A stretch of 64,000 bases of DNA from CAKKQX01 sp963734595 (GCA_963734595.1 CAVTHV010000014.1:1-64000); one strand, 5' to 3'; counted from the first letter of the stretch, positions 1 through 9,781 are shown. Notes: generated by a model not told the origin, from the letters alone. Program-made: numbers and translations.

Positions 1-1
1 G

Positions 2-346
2 GGTGTATCCAGTGTTTTGCCATGGGGCAGTGCCGCCGAGCGCAAACGCAGCGAGTCGCTGGTCTCCGCGATCCCGGGAGCGATCGTGCCGCCTCTGCTG
101 CAATTGAACGACGCTGCGGCACTGCTTGCGGGAGCTCAAGCGGTGATCGGACTGGACACCGGTCTTTCGCATCTCGCCGCGGCATTGGGCACGCCGACGG
201 TCGGCATCTATTGTGCGACCGATCCCGGTGCGACGGGCATTTATGGCTGCCCGCGCGCCGTCAATCTCGGCGGGGCCGGGACGCCGCCAACTGTCAGCGA
301 CGTTCGTGCCGCACTCGACCGGCTTGTTCCCGGATGGCAGCAATAG
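2..346 (+). CDS. waaC: Lipopolysaccharide heptosyltransferase I, C-terminal part (5' end outside window)
   Basis: This is the C-terminal domain of a GT9-family heptosyltransferase, which adds L-glycero-D-manno-heptose to Kdo of the LPS inner core on the cytoplasmic side of the inner membrane. The frame is open from the first bases of the window and carries the family signature PWGSAAERKRS followed by GLDTGLSHLAAALGTP, which forms the ADP-heptose binding loop. About 115 codons are visible; the family is about 320-340 residues, so roughly two thirds lies upstream of the window. The choice of heptosyltransferase I over II is inferred from the waaA gene that follows at 1211, a common betaproteobacterial pairing. 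The two genes are now separated by a repeat cluster. Confidence 0.85.
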   Translation, partial: GVSSVLPWGSAAERKRSESLVSAIPGAIVPPLLQLNDAAALLAGAQAVIGLDTGLSHLAAALGTPTVGIYCATDPGATGIYGCPRAVNLGGAGTPPTVSDVRAALDRLVPGWQQ

Positions 347-401
347 CTGCAGTGCGTAACAACGAATTCTCCGGGAGGAATAGCGCATTAACTCGAACTT
401 T

Positions 402-460
402 CCCCTTCGCCGGGAGGAGAGCAGGGCACTAAATCGAACACCCCCCGTCAAGGGGGGGCA
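402..460. repeat. Two degenerate G/C palindromes outside the DUF559 unit
   Basis: Bases 402-419 (CCCCTTCGCCGGGAGG core) and 440-459 (CCCCCCGTCAAGGGGGGG core) are weak relatives of the palindromes that bound the DUF559 unit. They lie in the 167-base gap between waaC and the endonuclease gene. I see no gene in this gap. They may be decayed ends of earlier insertions. Confidence 0.5.
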
Positions 461-476
461 GAGCACCAAAACCATT

Positions 477-905
477 CCTCCCCTTCAAGGGGAGGGCAGG
501 GTGGGGATGGGGTATGAAGGGACAGATCAACAAAAGCATTCTCAAGAGCGGACTTCAGCGCAACCTTCGCAATACTATGACGGATGCCGAGCTGCGCTTA
601 TGGCAATGCTTGCGGGGAAGGCAAATGAGCGGATTCAAATTCCGCAGACAGCATCCTTTCGATAAATACATTCTCGACTTTGTTTGCCTGGAAGCGATGC
701 TTGTGATCGAGGTGGATGGTGGACAGCATGGCGATCATGCGGCAAGCGATATGATTCTGTACCGCAGCATTGGTAAAAGCGGGCTTCAGGGTATTAAGAT
801 TCTGGAACAACGAAGTACTGAAACGAGATCGAGGCGGTTAAGGAATCGATATGGCGGGCTTTGCACAACCCATCCCCCTCCCGGCCTCCCCCTTGAAGGG
901 GGAGG
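477..905 (+). mobile_element. DUF559 unit: endonuclease gene between inverted palindromic ends
   Basis: The left end (477-512) contains a CCTCCCCTTCAAGGGGAGG palindrome followed by a G-rich tail ending ATGGGG. The right end (869-905) is an inverted copy: CCCATCCCC, a C-rich tail, then a CCTCCCCCTTGAAGGGGGAGG-type palindrome. Between them lies only the DUF559 gene, whose ATG starts 2 bases after the left end and whose restored stop codon falls inside the right palindrome. The two ends are of different subtype (CACCCT-GCCC on the left, CTCCCGG on the right, read in the same sense). The same pair bounds an empty copy at 1079-1174. No target-site duplication was recognised. Calling it mobile is inference from this architecture. 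Confidence 0.6.
514..896 (+). CDS. DUF559 (Vsr-like PD-(D/E)XK) endonuclease-domain protein, frame interrupted twice
   Basis: The protein matches the DUF559 family of small proteins with a fold like the very-short-patch-repair endonuclease. In frame from 514 one reads LRNTMTDAELRLWQCLRG, then FKFRRQHPFDKYILDFVC, then LVIEVDGGQH, which carries the expected catalytic D and E/D residues. The typical C-terminal block GFRVLRFWNNEVL is present at 782-820 but one frame on, and EIEAVKESIWRAL is at 825-863 in a third frame. One extra base near 755-760 and one near 824 would restore about 126 residues, the normal family length. The natural stop TGA (894-896) lies in the right palindrome. The function of the family is not established. 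Similar single-base breaks occur in essential genes nearby, so this may be an intact gene with sequencing errors. Confidence 0.8.
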
Positions 906-941
906 TGAGGTACTGCACCGAGGGCGGCGAGGGTTGCGGTG

Positions 942-1062
942 CCCATCCCCCTTCCAACCTCCCCCTTGAAGGGTAAGGTGAGTACTGCGCCGAGGGCCGC
1001 GATGTCCATCCCACGGCCCCCTCGCCTGCTGCGCATGCTCTCCCCCTCGAAGGGGAAGGAGA
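942..1062 (+). repeat. Two solo palindromic repeat copies
   Basis: A copy in right-end orientation lies at 942-982 (CCCATCCCCC tail, then CCTCCCCCTTGAAGGG). A more diverged one lies at about 1041-1062 (TCCCCCTCGAAGGGGAAGG). The stretch 897-1210 holds no credible gene. Open frames here translate the repeats into proline- and glycine-rich strings (PLKGE-type) on both strands and are not proteins. Confidence 0.7.
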
Positions 1063-1078
1063 GACCGCTGCGGAAACT

Positions 1079-1174
1079 CCTCCCCCTTCAAGGGGGAGGC
1101 CGGGAGGGGGATGGGTATATACGGCGCATATTGCCAGCCCATCCCCACCCTAGCCCTCCCCTTGAAGGGGAGGG
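1079..1174 (-). mobile_element. Empty MITE-like copy of the DUF559 unit
   Basis: Two inverted palindromic ends (1079-1115 and 1138-1174) enclose a 22-base spacer. Read on the minus strand, the order is the CACCCT-subtype end, spacer, then the CTCCCGG-subtype end, which is the same order of end types as in the DUF559 unit at 477-905. The 37 bases of the CTCCCGG-type end (1079-1115, reverse complement) are identical to 869-905. This is what an internal-deletion derivative of the larger unit, inserted in opposite orientation, would look like. Confidence 0.55.
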
Positions 1175-1210
1175 AATTATGTCGCAGCAATTGCGGAGCG
1201 CTACACTGGC

Positions 1211-2462
1211 ATGATCAGAACGCGTTTCGGCTACACGCTGCTGCTTTACGCGCTGTTGCCGCGCGTGCTCTGGCATCTGTTGTGGCGTGCGCGCCGGCAG
1301 CCTGCATATCTCAAGAACATTCCCGAGCGCTTTGGCTATTACCAGCAGAAGGTGAAGGCGCCGCTAATCTGGGTGCACGCAGTGTCGGTAGGGGAGACCC
1401 GTGCGGCAGCCCCGCTGATTCTGGCTTTGCAAAAAAAATATCCGCAGCACCAGGTATTGCTCACTCACATGACGCCGACGGGCAGCGAAACAGCGGAAGC
1501 GTTGTTCGGCGACGGGGTCCTGCGCTGTTATTTGCCGTACGACTATCCGGGTGCGGTGGCGCGCTTTCTCGACCATTTCAGGCCCCAGGCCGGACTGTTG
1601 ATGGAAACCGAGATCTGGTCGAACCTGATCCACGGCTGCAGGCAGCGGCATATTCCGCTTTATCTGATCAATGCCCGGTTGTCGGAAAAGTCTTTAGCCC
1701 GATACCACCGCTTCGCCGATCTCGTTCGTGCGAGTCTGCGCGAACTCACCGCAGTCGCGGCCCAGACCCGCGATGACGCGGAGCGCCTGACTGCGCTGGG
1801 CGCCGAAAATGTGTCGGTCGTCGGCAATCTCAAGTTCGACATCGAGCCCCCGGCGGCACAATTGGAGTTGGGGCAGAACTGGCGCAGAAACTACGGGGAA
1901 ACCCGCCGCGGTACTGCTCGCCGCCAGCACTCGCGATGGCGAAGAAGACGAGCTGCTCGGCGTGCTCGAACGAATTTCCGTGCCGTCGCTGCTGACGGTG
2001 ATCGTGCCGCGGCATCCGCAGCGCTTCGACGAGGTCGCGGCGTTGCTCACGCGCCGCGGGATCCGCTTTCAGCGCCGCAGCAGCAACGCCGCGATCGTGC
2101 CGGAAACGCGGGTGCTGCTGGGCGACAGCATGGGCGAGATGTTCGCTTATTACGCGGCGTGCGATGTGGCGTTTGTCGGCGGCAGCCTGCTTCCGTTCGG
2201 CGGACAGAACCTGATCGAAGCGTGTGCGGCGGGCAGGCCGACACTGGTCGGTCCGCACACTTACAATTTTGCGGATGCGACCGAGCTGGCCATTGCGGCC
2301 GGCGCGGCCGTTCGGGTGAGCGATGCGCGGGAACTCGCGCGTGAGGTAAAGCGGCTGCTGGATGACCGGGACGCGGCAACGCGCATGGCCGAGGCCGCGC
2401 GCGCGTTCAGCAAGGCCCATCAGGGGGCTACGCGGCGCGTTTTGGAATTGCTGCGGTTCTAA
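1211..2462 (+). CDS. waaA: 3-deoxy-D-manno-octulosonic acid (Kdo) transferase, one frame break
   Basis: This membrane-associated GT30 glycosyltransferase transfers Kdo from CMP-Kdo to lipid IVA in LPS assembly. The N-terminus RTRFGYTLLLYALLPRV is the usual membrane anchor, and HAVSVGETRAAAPL holds the catalytic Glu of the family. The C-terminal nucleotide-binding half reads GGSLLPFGGQNLIEACAAG. The frame starting at 1211 is lost near 1902, where TAC GGG is followed by one extra G before AAA CCC. From there the protein continues cleanly in the next frame (KPAAVLLAASTRDGEEDELL) to the stop at 2462. Total length is about 416 residues, normal for the family. Start 1211 was chosen because it gives the N-terminal anchor. 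It lies 36 bases after the last palindrome. Confidence 0.93.
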
Positions 2463-2469
2463 CGAATGC

Positions 2470-2625
2470 GGGTGACTGGGTGACTGGGTGATTAAGTGAT
2501 TGGGTGATTGGGTGATTCAGTGATTCAGTGATTCGGTAATTCGCAGCAGCGGGCTTTGGGGCTGCCCCCAGCCACCTAATCACTAAATTACTTAATTACT
2601 GAATCACTGATTTACTGCATCACTA
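2470..2625. repeat. Hairpin with 8-nt tandem-unit arms (site H1)
   Basis: The left arm (2470-2543) is nine tandem octamers of the form NNGTGATT. The right arm (2575-2625) is about six octamers of the complementary form NNATCACT. The loop (2544-2574) has its own small G/C stem. The element lies between the convergent waaA and tolC genes. The stop codon of tolC (2623-2625) is inside the last right-arm unit (GCATCACTAG). It could act as a bidirectional terminator, although no T tract follows. Confidence 0.85.
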
Positions 2626-3963
2626 GCGCTCCAGCCACGCATTGACCCTGACGAGGTCGTCTTCGGATAGGCGGCCAGTGGCGGCTTTGAGCTTGAGCAG
2701 TGACAGGATGTAGTTGTAGGACGCCTGCGCCAGGTCGCGGCGCGTGCTAAAAACCTGCTGCTGCGCGTTCAGCAGATCGACCTGGGTGCGGACGCCCACT
2801 TCCAGCCCCACCTTGGTCGAGTCGAGACTGCTCTGGCTCGACACCAGCGCCGCCTGCAGCGCCTTGATCTGCGCTATGCCGCTGGTGACCCCCAGAAACG
2901 CCTGCCGCGTCGCCAGCGCCGCGCTGCGGCGCGCATTGTCCAGGTCCTGCCGCGCCTTGTCTTCGTTGGCCAGCGCCTCGCGCACCCGGGAACTGGTCAA
3001 GCCTCCCTGGTAAATCGGCACGGCCAACTGCAGCCCTATGACCCGGGTGGTGGTATCGAGTCCCGTGCCGCCCTGCAGCCCCGAGCCCGAACCCGTTTCG
3101 CTGTAGGAGGCCACCGCGTCGAGCGTCGGCAGGTGCCCGCCGCGGTTGCGCGTGACGTCCTGGCTGGCGAATGTCAGCCCCGCCTCGCTGACCTGGACTT
3201 GCAGATTCGTCTGATTCGCGTCCTGCACCCAGGCGTCCATGTTGTCGGGCTCGGGCACGGTCAGTTGCAGCTGGTTGGGCGCCAGCTTCGCCAGCTCCGG
3301 CGCCGGCTTGCCGATCAGTTGCTCCACCGCCCGCCGCTTGATTTCCAGGTCGTTCTGGGCCGCGATTTCCTGCGACACCGTCAGATCGTAGCGCGCCTGC
3401 GCGTCGTTCTGATCGGTGACGGTGGCGGTACCCACCTCGAAGTTGCGTTTCGCCTGCGCCAGTTGCTCGGAAATCGCTGTTTTCTGCGACTCCGCCAGAC
3501 CAACGTTGAACTGCGCGAGCAGCACATCGAAATACGCCTGCGCTACCCGCAGCACCAGATCCTGGCTGGCCAGCGCCAGTTGGGCGTCGGCCTGCACGAG
3601 CTGGGTCTTCGCCTGCTCGTACTGGGTGTAGTTCTGCGCCCGGAACAAGGGCTGCGTCAGCGACACCGTCAGCGCGTTGGAGTTGAATTGCCCCGGTATA
3701 GTCACACTGCCGGGGTTGCGGAAGCTGATATCGCGGTCGTTGTATTGGGTCGAGGCCGACAGGTTCACCTGCGGCAACAGCCCGGCGCGCCCCTGCGGCA
3801 GCTTCTCCTGCCCCGCGCTCCACGCTGCCCGCGCTGATGCATACACTGCGTCCGACGCGCGCGCTTGTTTGTAAATGTCAATTAAATCAGCGGCATAGGT
3901 CTGCGCCACCGGTGCCGCGGCAAACAGCAACGCGAGCGATATGGAGGTGAGGAGGCGCATCAT
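2623..3963 (-). CDS. tolC: TolC-family outer membrane channel protein
   Basis: This is the outer membrane exit duct for tripartite efflux pumps and type I secretion. Residues 1-24 are a signal peptide (LLTSISLALLFAAAPVAQTYA). The mature protein starts ADLIDIYKQARASDAVY, the canonical TolC beginning. The internal repeat typical of the outer membrane efflux protein family is visible, with two alpha-barrel halves each rich in long helices (ELAQAKRNFEVGTATVTD and SSLDSTKVGLEVGVRTQVD). The 446-residue length fits. The frame is clean. The gene is flanked by hairpin repeats on both sides (H1 over its stop codon, H2 just upstream of its start). Confidence 0.93.
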   Translation of the reverse strand: MMRLLTSISLALLFAAAPVAQTYAADLIDIYKQARASDAVYASARAAWSAGQEKLPQGRAGLLPQVNLSASTQYNDRDISFRNPGSVTIPGQFNSNALTVSLTQPLFRAQNYTQYEQAKTQLVQADAQLALASQDLVLRVAQAYFDVLLAQFNVGLAESQKTAISEQLAQAKRNFEVGTATVTDQNDAQARYDLTVSQEIAAQNDLEIKRRAVEQLIGKPAPELAKLAPNQLQLTVPEPDNMDAWVQDANQTNLQVQVSEAGLTFASQDVTRNRGGHLPTLDAVASYSETGSGSGLQGGTGLDTTTRVIGLQLAVPIYQGGLTSSRVREALANEDKARQDLDNARRSAALATRQAFLGVTSGIAQIKALQAALVSSQSSLDSTKVGLEVGVRTQVDLLNAQQQVFSTRRDLAQASYNYILSLLKLKAATGRLSEDDLVRVNAWLER

Positions 3964-3970
3964 GAAAAAC

Positions 3971-4076
3971 CGGTAATGGGTAATGAGTTATGGGTGATGT
4001 GCGGCATGGTCAAAAAGTTCAATTACTACGCTTTACTCATTACCCATTACTCATTACTCATCACACATCACCATCA
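3971..4076. repeat. Hairpin with 7-nt tandem-unit arms (site H2)
   Basis: The left arm (3971-4000) is built of heptamers like GGTAATG, and the right arm (4031-4076) of heptamers like ACTCATT. They can pair across a roughly 30-base loop. The element sits between the co-directional tolC and pcm genes (both minus strand). The stop codon of pcm (4074-4076) is the last triplet of the element. Confidence 0.85.
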
Positions 4077-4743
4077 AAACACGAACCGTTCCGGTTGCAG
4101 CGCGTTCCTGAGCGGCGCAATGCAGGTTTCAAACAGACCGACCGAATTGCAGGCGCCCGCCGAGACGTAAGTAACCAATTGCGCTTCCATTACCGGCGGC
4201 TCTCCGACGACCGCGATCAGGCGTCCGCCCGGCGCGAGGGTTTTCTGAAATGCGTCGGGCAGCACCGGCACCGAGCCGGTCAGCACGATCACGTCGTAGG
4301 GCGCATGTTTGTCCCAGCCGCGCGCGGCATCGCCGACTCTCGAGCGTGACGTTGCCGATGCCGTGCGCAGCGAGTCTGGCCGCGGCCGGACCGCGTGAAC
4401 TCCGGCACGATTTCGACGCTGTAGACGTGTTTCCCGACGCTGGCGAGCAGGGCCGTCATGTAGCCGCTGCCGGTGCCGACTTCGAGGATGCGGTCGGTGC
4501 TTTTGATGGCGAGTTCCTGCAGCATGCGCGCTTCGAGCTTGGGCTGCGAGCATTTTTTCGCCGTGGCCGAGCGGGATTTCCATGTCGACGAAAGCCAGCG
4601 CGCGGTACTGCGCAGGCACGAACTCTTCACGCTGCACCGCGAAACAGCAGGTCGAGCACCTGCTGGTCAAGCACGTCCCATGGCCGGATCTGCTGTTCGA
4701 CCATGTTGAAGCGTGCCTTCTCGAAATCCATTTGGGCGATCAT
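4074..4743 (-). CDS. pcm: Protein-L-isoaspartate O-methyltransferase, several frame breaks
   Basis: This cytosolic SAM-dependent enzyme repairs isoaspartyl residues in aged proteins. Reading on the minus strand from the ATG at 4743 gives MIAQMDFEKARFNMVEQQIR and then RPWDVLDQQVLDLLF. After that the frame shifts four times (near 4643, 4549, 4403 and 4341), each explained by one extra base. Restored blocks are FVPAQYRALAFVDMEIPLGH, the SAM-binding motif ILEVGTGSGYMTALLA, VYSVEIVPEF, and the C-terminal part YDVIVLTGSVPVLP. Restored length is about 220 residues, normal for the family. The gene is divergent from thiC, and the 270 bases between them hold the TPP riboswitch. Confidence 0.88.
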
Positions 4744-4873
4744 GGGAATTGATCCAGGAAGTTAGTCGGGTTGGGTTGCGCGGCCTTCGACAGGTAATCG
4801 CAGAACCAGGACCATCGCTTTGGCGCGCTTCGCTTGCAATTATCCCATATTTCGAGTAGCGTAGGCACAACAC

Positions 4874-4957
4874 GTTAGGGGTCCTCGCGGCGGGTGCCGC
4901 GGGGTGAGAAAGACCCTTAGAACCTGATGCGGATAATGCCGTCGTAGGGAAGCGTGG
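4874..4957 (+). promoter_or_regulatory. TPP riboswitch (THI element) upstream of thiC
   Basis: The conserved elements occur in order: AGGGGTCC near 4878, GGGGTGAGAAAGACCC at 4901-4916, CCTGATGCGGATAATGCC at 4923-4940, and GTAGGGAAGCG at 4944-4954. This is the standard thiamine pyrophosphate aptamer that represses thiamine synthesis genes when TPP is abundant. It ends about 57 bases before the thiC start. I see no clear intrinsic terminator in that gap, so translational control is more likely. Confidence 0.95.
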
Positions 4958-5014
4958 TGCCGGACCTTTCTGCCACCCCCGCTCCCGTAACGACAAGCCC
5001 CCTAGGAGCGAGCG

Positions 5015-6944
<1,930 letters not shown>

Positions 6945-6977
6945 GCAGTTACGCGCGCGGTTGCTGCGCTATCTAGG

Positions 6978-7072
6978 AGTAATTCGGTGATTAGTGATTT
7001 AGTGATTCGGTAAGCTGCCGCTTACGGTGCGGGACTCGATTAGTTACTCAATCACCATTCACTTAATCACTG
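6978..7072. repeat. Hairpin with mostly 8-nt unit arms (site H3)
   Basis: The left arm (6978-7014) contains AGTGATTT and AGTGATTC units. The right arm (7039-7072) contains TAGTTACT, CAATCACC and AATCACTG units. It occupies most of the 156-base gap between thiC and uppP, which run in the same direction. The units resemble those of H1. Confidence 0.75.
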
Positions 7073-7100
7073 TCTTTTGCGCGTAGAATAGCGCCTTCCC

Positions 7101-7927
7101 ATGGACCTCGCGCTTTATCTCAAGGCCCTGATCCTCGGCATCGTCGAGGGCCTCACCGAATTCCTGCCGATCTCCAGCACCGGCCACCTGATCATCGTCG
7201 GCGCATCTGCTCGATTTCAACGACGAGAAGGGCAAGGTGTTCGAGATCGTGATTCAGACCGGCGCCATGCTGGCGATCGTCTGGGAGTACCGGCGAACGC
7301 TTCGCGCGCGTGTTCGCGGGGCTCGGCAGCGACCCCGCGGCGCGGCGCTTTGCAATGAACATCGCGGTCGCGTTCATGCCGGCAGCGGTGCTCGGACTTG
7401 CCTTCGGCGAGCGCGATCAAGCGCCATTTGTTCCAGGCCGGTTCCCGTGGCGCTCGCTTTCATCGTCGGCGGCCTGATCATCCTGTGGGTGGAGCGCGGC
7501 ACGCGACAGCCGAAGGTGGACAGTGTCGATGACATGACGTGGAAGGATGCACTCAAGGTGGGCCTGGCCCAGGCTTTTGCGCTGATTCCGGGGACCTCGC
7601 GCGCCGGCGCCACCATCATCGGCGGCATGCTGTTCGGTCTTTCGCGCCGCGCCGCCACCGAATTCTCGTTTTTCCTCGCCGTGCCGACGCTGGTGGCGGC
7701 CGGCCTCTACGATCTCTACAAGCATCGCGCGCTGTCTCGATGCGGGCGATTTCGGCATGTTCTCGGTGGGCAGTGTCGCGGCATTCGCTTCGGCGTTTCT
7801 GTGCGTGCGCTGGCTGCTGCGCTACATCGCGACGCACAACTTCAGCGCCTTCGCCTGGTATCGCATCGTGTTCGGTCTGGTGGTGCTCGCGACCAGCTAC
7901 GCGGGTGTGGTGAATTGGTCACAATAA
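7101..7927 (+). CDS. uppP: Undecaprenyl-diphosphate phosphatase, five frame breaks
   Basis: This integral membrane enzyme of the BacA/UppP family recycles undecaprenyl diphosphate to the monophosphate carrier for peptidoglycan synthesis. Both catalytic motifs are seen: EGLTEFLPISSTGHL at the N-terminus and IPGTSRAGATIIGGML in the middle. Membrane helices include VALAFIVGGLIILWV and FSFFLAVPTLVAAGLYDL. One extra base at each of about 7206, 7290, 7410, 7436 and 7735 accounts for the breaks. The last frame ends with YAGVVNWSQ and a stop at 7925-7927. Restored length is about 273 residues, as expected. Confidence 0.92.
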
Positions 7928-7928
7928 T

Positions 7929-8031
7929 TCGGTGAATCGTGAATCGTAAATCGTAAATGGGAAAAGCGGCTTGAGCCCGCACTGCGCGATTTAAATTCAC
8001 GATTCACGATTTACCATTCACCATTCACGGG
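7929..8031. repeat. Hairpin with 7-nt tandem-unit arms (site H4)
   Basis: The left arm (7929-7960) is made of GTGAATC and GTAAATC heptamers, and the right arm (7993-8030) of GATTCAC, GATTTAC and CATTCAC heptamers. The loop is about 30 bases. It fills the gap between uppP and the MFS gene and ends 8 bases before the GTG start of the latter. Confidence 0.85.
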
Positions 8032-8038
8032 TTCTTAC

Positions 8039-9244
8039 GTGATTTCCCTCGAGCGTTACGCCGAATTATTCCGTGTTCCCGGCATGGCGGCCGCCGTGAC
8101 CGCCTCGGTAGTGGGGCGTATCCCGATCGGTATGGCCGGATTGTCGATCCTGCTTTTCGTGCAGGGGAAATCCGGCTCGTTTGCGCAGGCCGGGACGGTC
8201 AGTGCGCTGTACGTGCTGGGACTGGCGGTCGTGGCGCCGTTTCTCGGGCGACTCATCGACCGCACCGGACCGCGCGTGGTGCTGACGCTGTGCAGCCACT
8301 TTGTATCCGCTGGCTTTACTGGTGCTGGTGGCGCTGGTGTCAACATGCTGCGCATCCACTGTGGGTAGGCTGGCTGCGCGTTTGTCGCGGGTGCTGCATT
8401 GCCGCCCATTACGATCTGCATGCGCACGCTTTACCCGCGGCTGCTGAACGATGTCGGCTTGCTGCAAACCGCTTATTCGATCGATTCGGTGTTGATCGAA
8501 ACCATTTTCATCCTCGGCCCCGCGCTGGTCGCGGTGTTTGTCGCCGTTGGATATACGGGCGGAGCGGTAGTGCTGGCCGCGGCCTGCGCCGCTGTCGGCG
8601 GCGCGATCTTCGTGCGCTCGCCGGCGGTCAGGGGCTGGACGATACATGTCACCAAGGTGCCGCGCGCGAGGTTTGGCTTGTTGCGCTACCCGAAATTGCT
8701 CGCGGTGTTCGCGGCGACGTTTCTGTATTCGGTGACTTTCGGGTTGTTCGAGGTGGGGGTCACGGCGTTTGCGGCGAACCAGGGCGTTCCGTCTGCTGCG
8801 GGCGTGGCGCTGGCTTTGGCCAGTGTCGGCAGCGCAGCGGGCGCTCTGATCTACGGCAGCCGCAGCTGGCCGTTGCCGCTGCCACGCCAGTTCCTGGCGG
8901 CGCTCGCCTTGATGGCGCTCGGCGTCCTGCTGGTCGCACCGGTCACGAACATCTATCTGTTCGCTCTGGTCAGCCTGGTTGCCGGCGCGCCGATGGCCAC
9001 CGTGATCGCTACGCAGGCCATGCTGCTGTCCGGGCTCGCGCCGCGTGACATGCTGGCGGAAAGTTTTACCTGGGGCGCGACCTGCCTGCTCGGCGGCATC
9101 AGCGCCGGCACCGCCGCGGGCGGCATGCTCGCCGAACACTTGGCGCCGCCGTGGGTGATCGTCGCGGCGGCAGGGGCCACTGGTGCCGCCGGGATGGTTG
9201 CCTGGCTCGCACTACCCGAAGAGCGGGTGAATGGTGAATCGTGA
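8039..9244 (+). CDS. Major facilitator superfamily transporter, three frame breaks
   Basis: This is an integral membrane protein of the MFS fold. The N-terminal half shows helices around AAAVTASVVGRIPIGMAGL, AGTVSALYVLGLAVVAPF, and the loop motif GRLIDRTGPR. The C-terminal half has LLNDVGLLQTAYSIDS, LASVGSAAGALIYGSR and FALVSLVAGAPMATVIA. Frame breaks are near 8300, 8360 and 8385; each fits one extra base. Restored length is about 400 residues. The substrate cannot be told; the sequence resembles uncharacterised proteobacterial MFS proteins. The last residues (RVNGES) and the stop codon at 9242-9244 are encoded by the left arm of hairpin H5, so the natural C-terminus may have been altered. 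Confidence 0.75.
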
Positions 9245-9327
9245 ACGGTGAATCGCTGATTAAAACCGCAAGCGCCTGAGCGCACCGCTTGTTACCATTT
9301 CCGATTTACCCATTTACTTTTCACCGT
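9225..9327. repeat. Hairpin with 7-nt tandem-unit arms (site H5)
   Basis: The left arm (9225-9256) is made of GGTGAAT and CGTGAAC heptamers. The right arm (9290-9327) has TTACCATT, GATTTACC and TTTTCACC units. It lies between the convergent MFS gene and rhodanese gene and overlaps the end of the MFS reading frame. Pairing is less regular than at H4. Confidence 0.75.
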
Positions 9328-9331
9328 TTTT

Positions 9332-9781
9332 TCAGCTTTGCATCCACGGCAGACCTGCCGCGCGCCATCCGCCTTGGCATTGCGATGGCCGGCAGCGTCC
9401 TTGTCTCCCTCGAAACCTTCGAGCACGTTGTAGCACGCGGCATAGCCGGCCTGGTGCGCCATCGTCGCGGTATGATGCGAACGGCCGCCGCTGCGGCAAA
9501 TGAACATCACCAACGCGTCCTTGTCGACCTTCTGCTCGAGCTCGGGGAGAAAGTGAGGATTCGGCTGGCTGCCAGGGTAGGTGAGGAACTCGATTTCCAC
9601 TGCGCCGGGAATGCGGCCGACCCAGTCCCACTCGGCGCGCGTGCGCACATCGACCAGCGTCGCGTTCGGCGCTTCTTTCCAGATCTGGTACGCCTCGCTG
9701 GGCAACAGCGCCCCTTCGATAAGGAAGTCCCATTTGCTGCGCCCGCTCGCGGGCGGTTTTCAAAATGTCATCGGTGGTCAA
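9332..9781 (-). CDS. Rhodanese-domain protein, two frame breaks
   Basis: This is a single-domain sulfurtransferase-like protein with the active-site loop FICRSGGRSHHTA (Cys in CRSGGRS). It also shows LVDVRTRAEWDWVGRIPG and YNVLEGFEGDKD. Such proteins usually carry persulfide sulfur or act in sulfur or cyanide metabolism; the substrate is unknown here. Reading starts at TTG 9781 (TTDDILKTARERAQQMGLPY) after an AGGAAC site. One extra base near 9715 moves the frame to PSEAYQIWKEAPNATLVDV. One missing G near 9375 (GGG to GG) restores the usual end GGWRAAGLPWMQS. The family often sits near glnA in betaproteobacteria. Confidence 0.85.
   Translation of the reverse strand: MTTDDILKTARERAQQMGLPYRRGAVAQRGVPDLERSAERDAGRCAHARRVGLGRPHSRRSGNRVPHLPWQPAESSLSPRARAEGRQGRVGDVHLPQRRPFASYRDDGAPGRLCRVLQRARRFRGRQGRCRPSQCQGGWRAAGLPWMQS

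Noticed and set aside
477..905. DUF559 protein as part of a restriction-modification or toxin-antitoxin system
   Set aside because: No methylase, specificity subunit, antitoxin or other partner gene is next to it; neighbours are LPS genes and repeats.
786..1276. Open frames on both strands with proline- and glycine-rich PLKGE-type sequence
   Set aside because: They are translations of the palindromic repeats. They have no domain, overlap each other on both strands and end within repeats.
2470..2625. CRISPR-like array in the tandem short units
   Set aside because: Units are 7-9 nt and contiguous, with no spacers of 30 bases, no cas genes, and arms that are complementary to each other.
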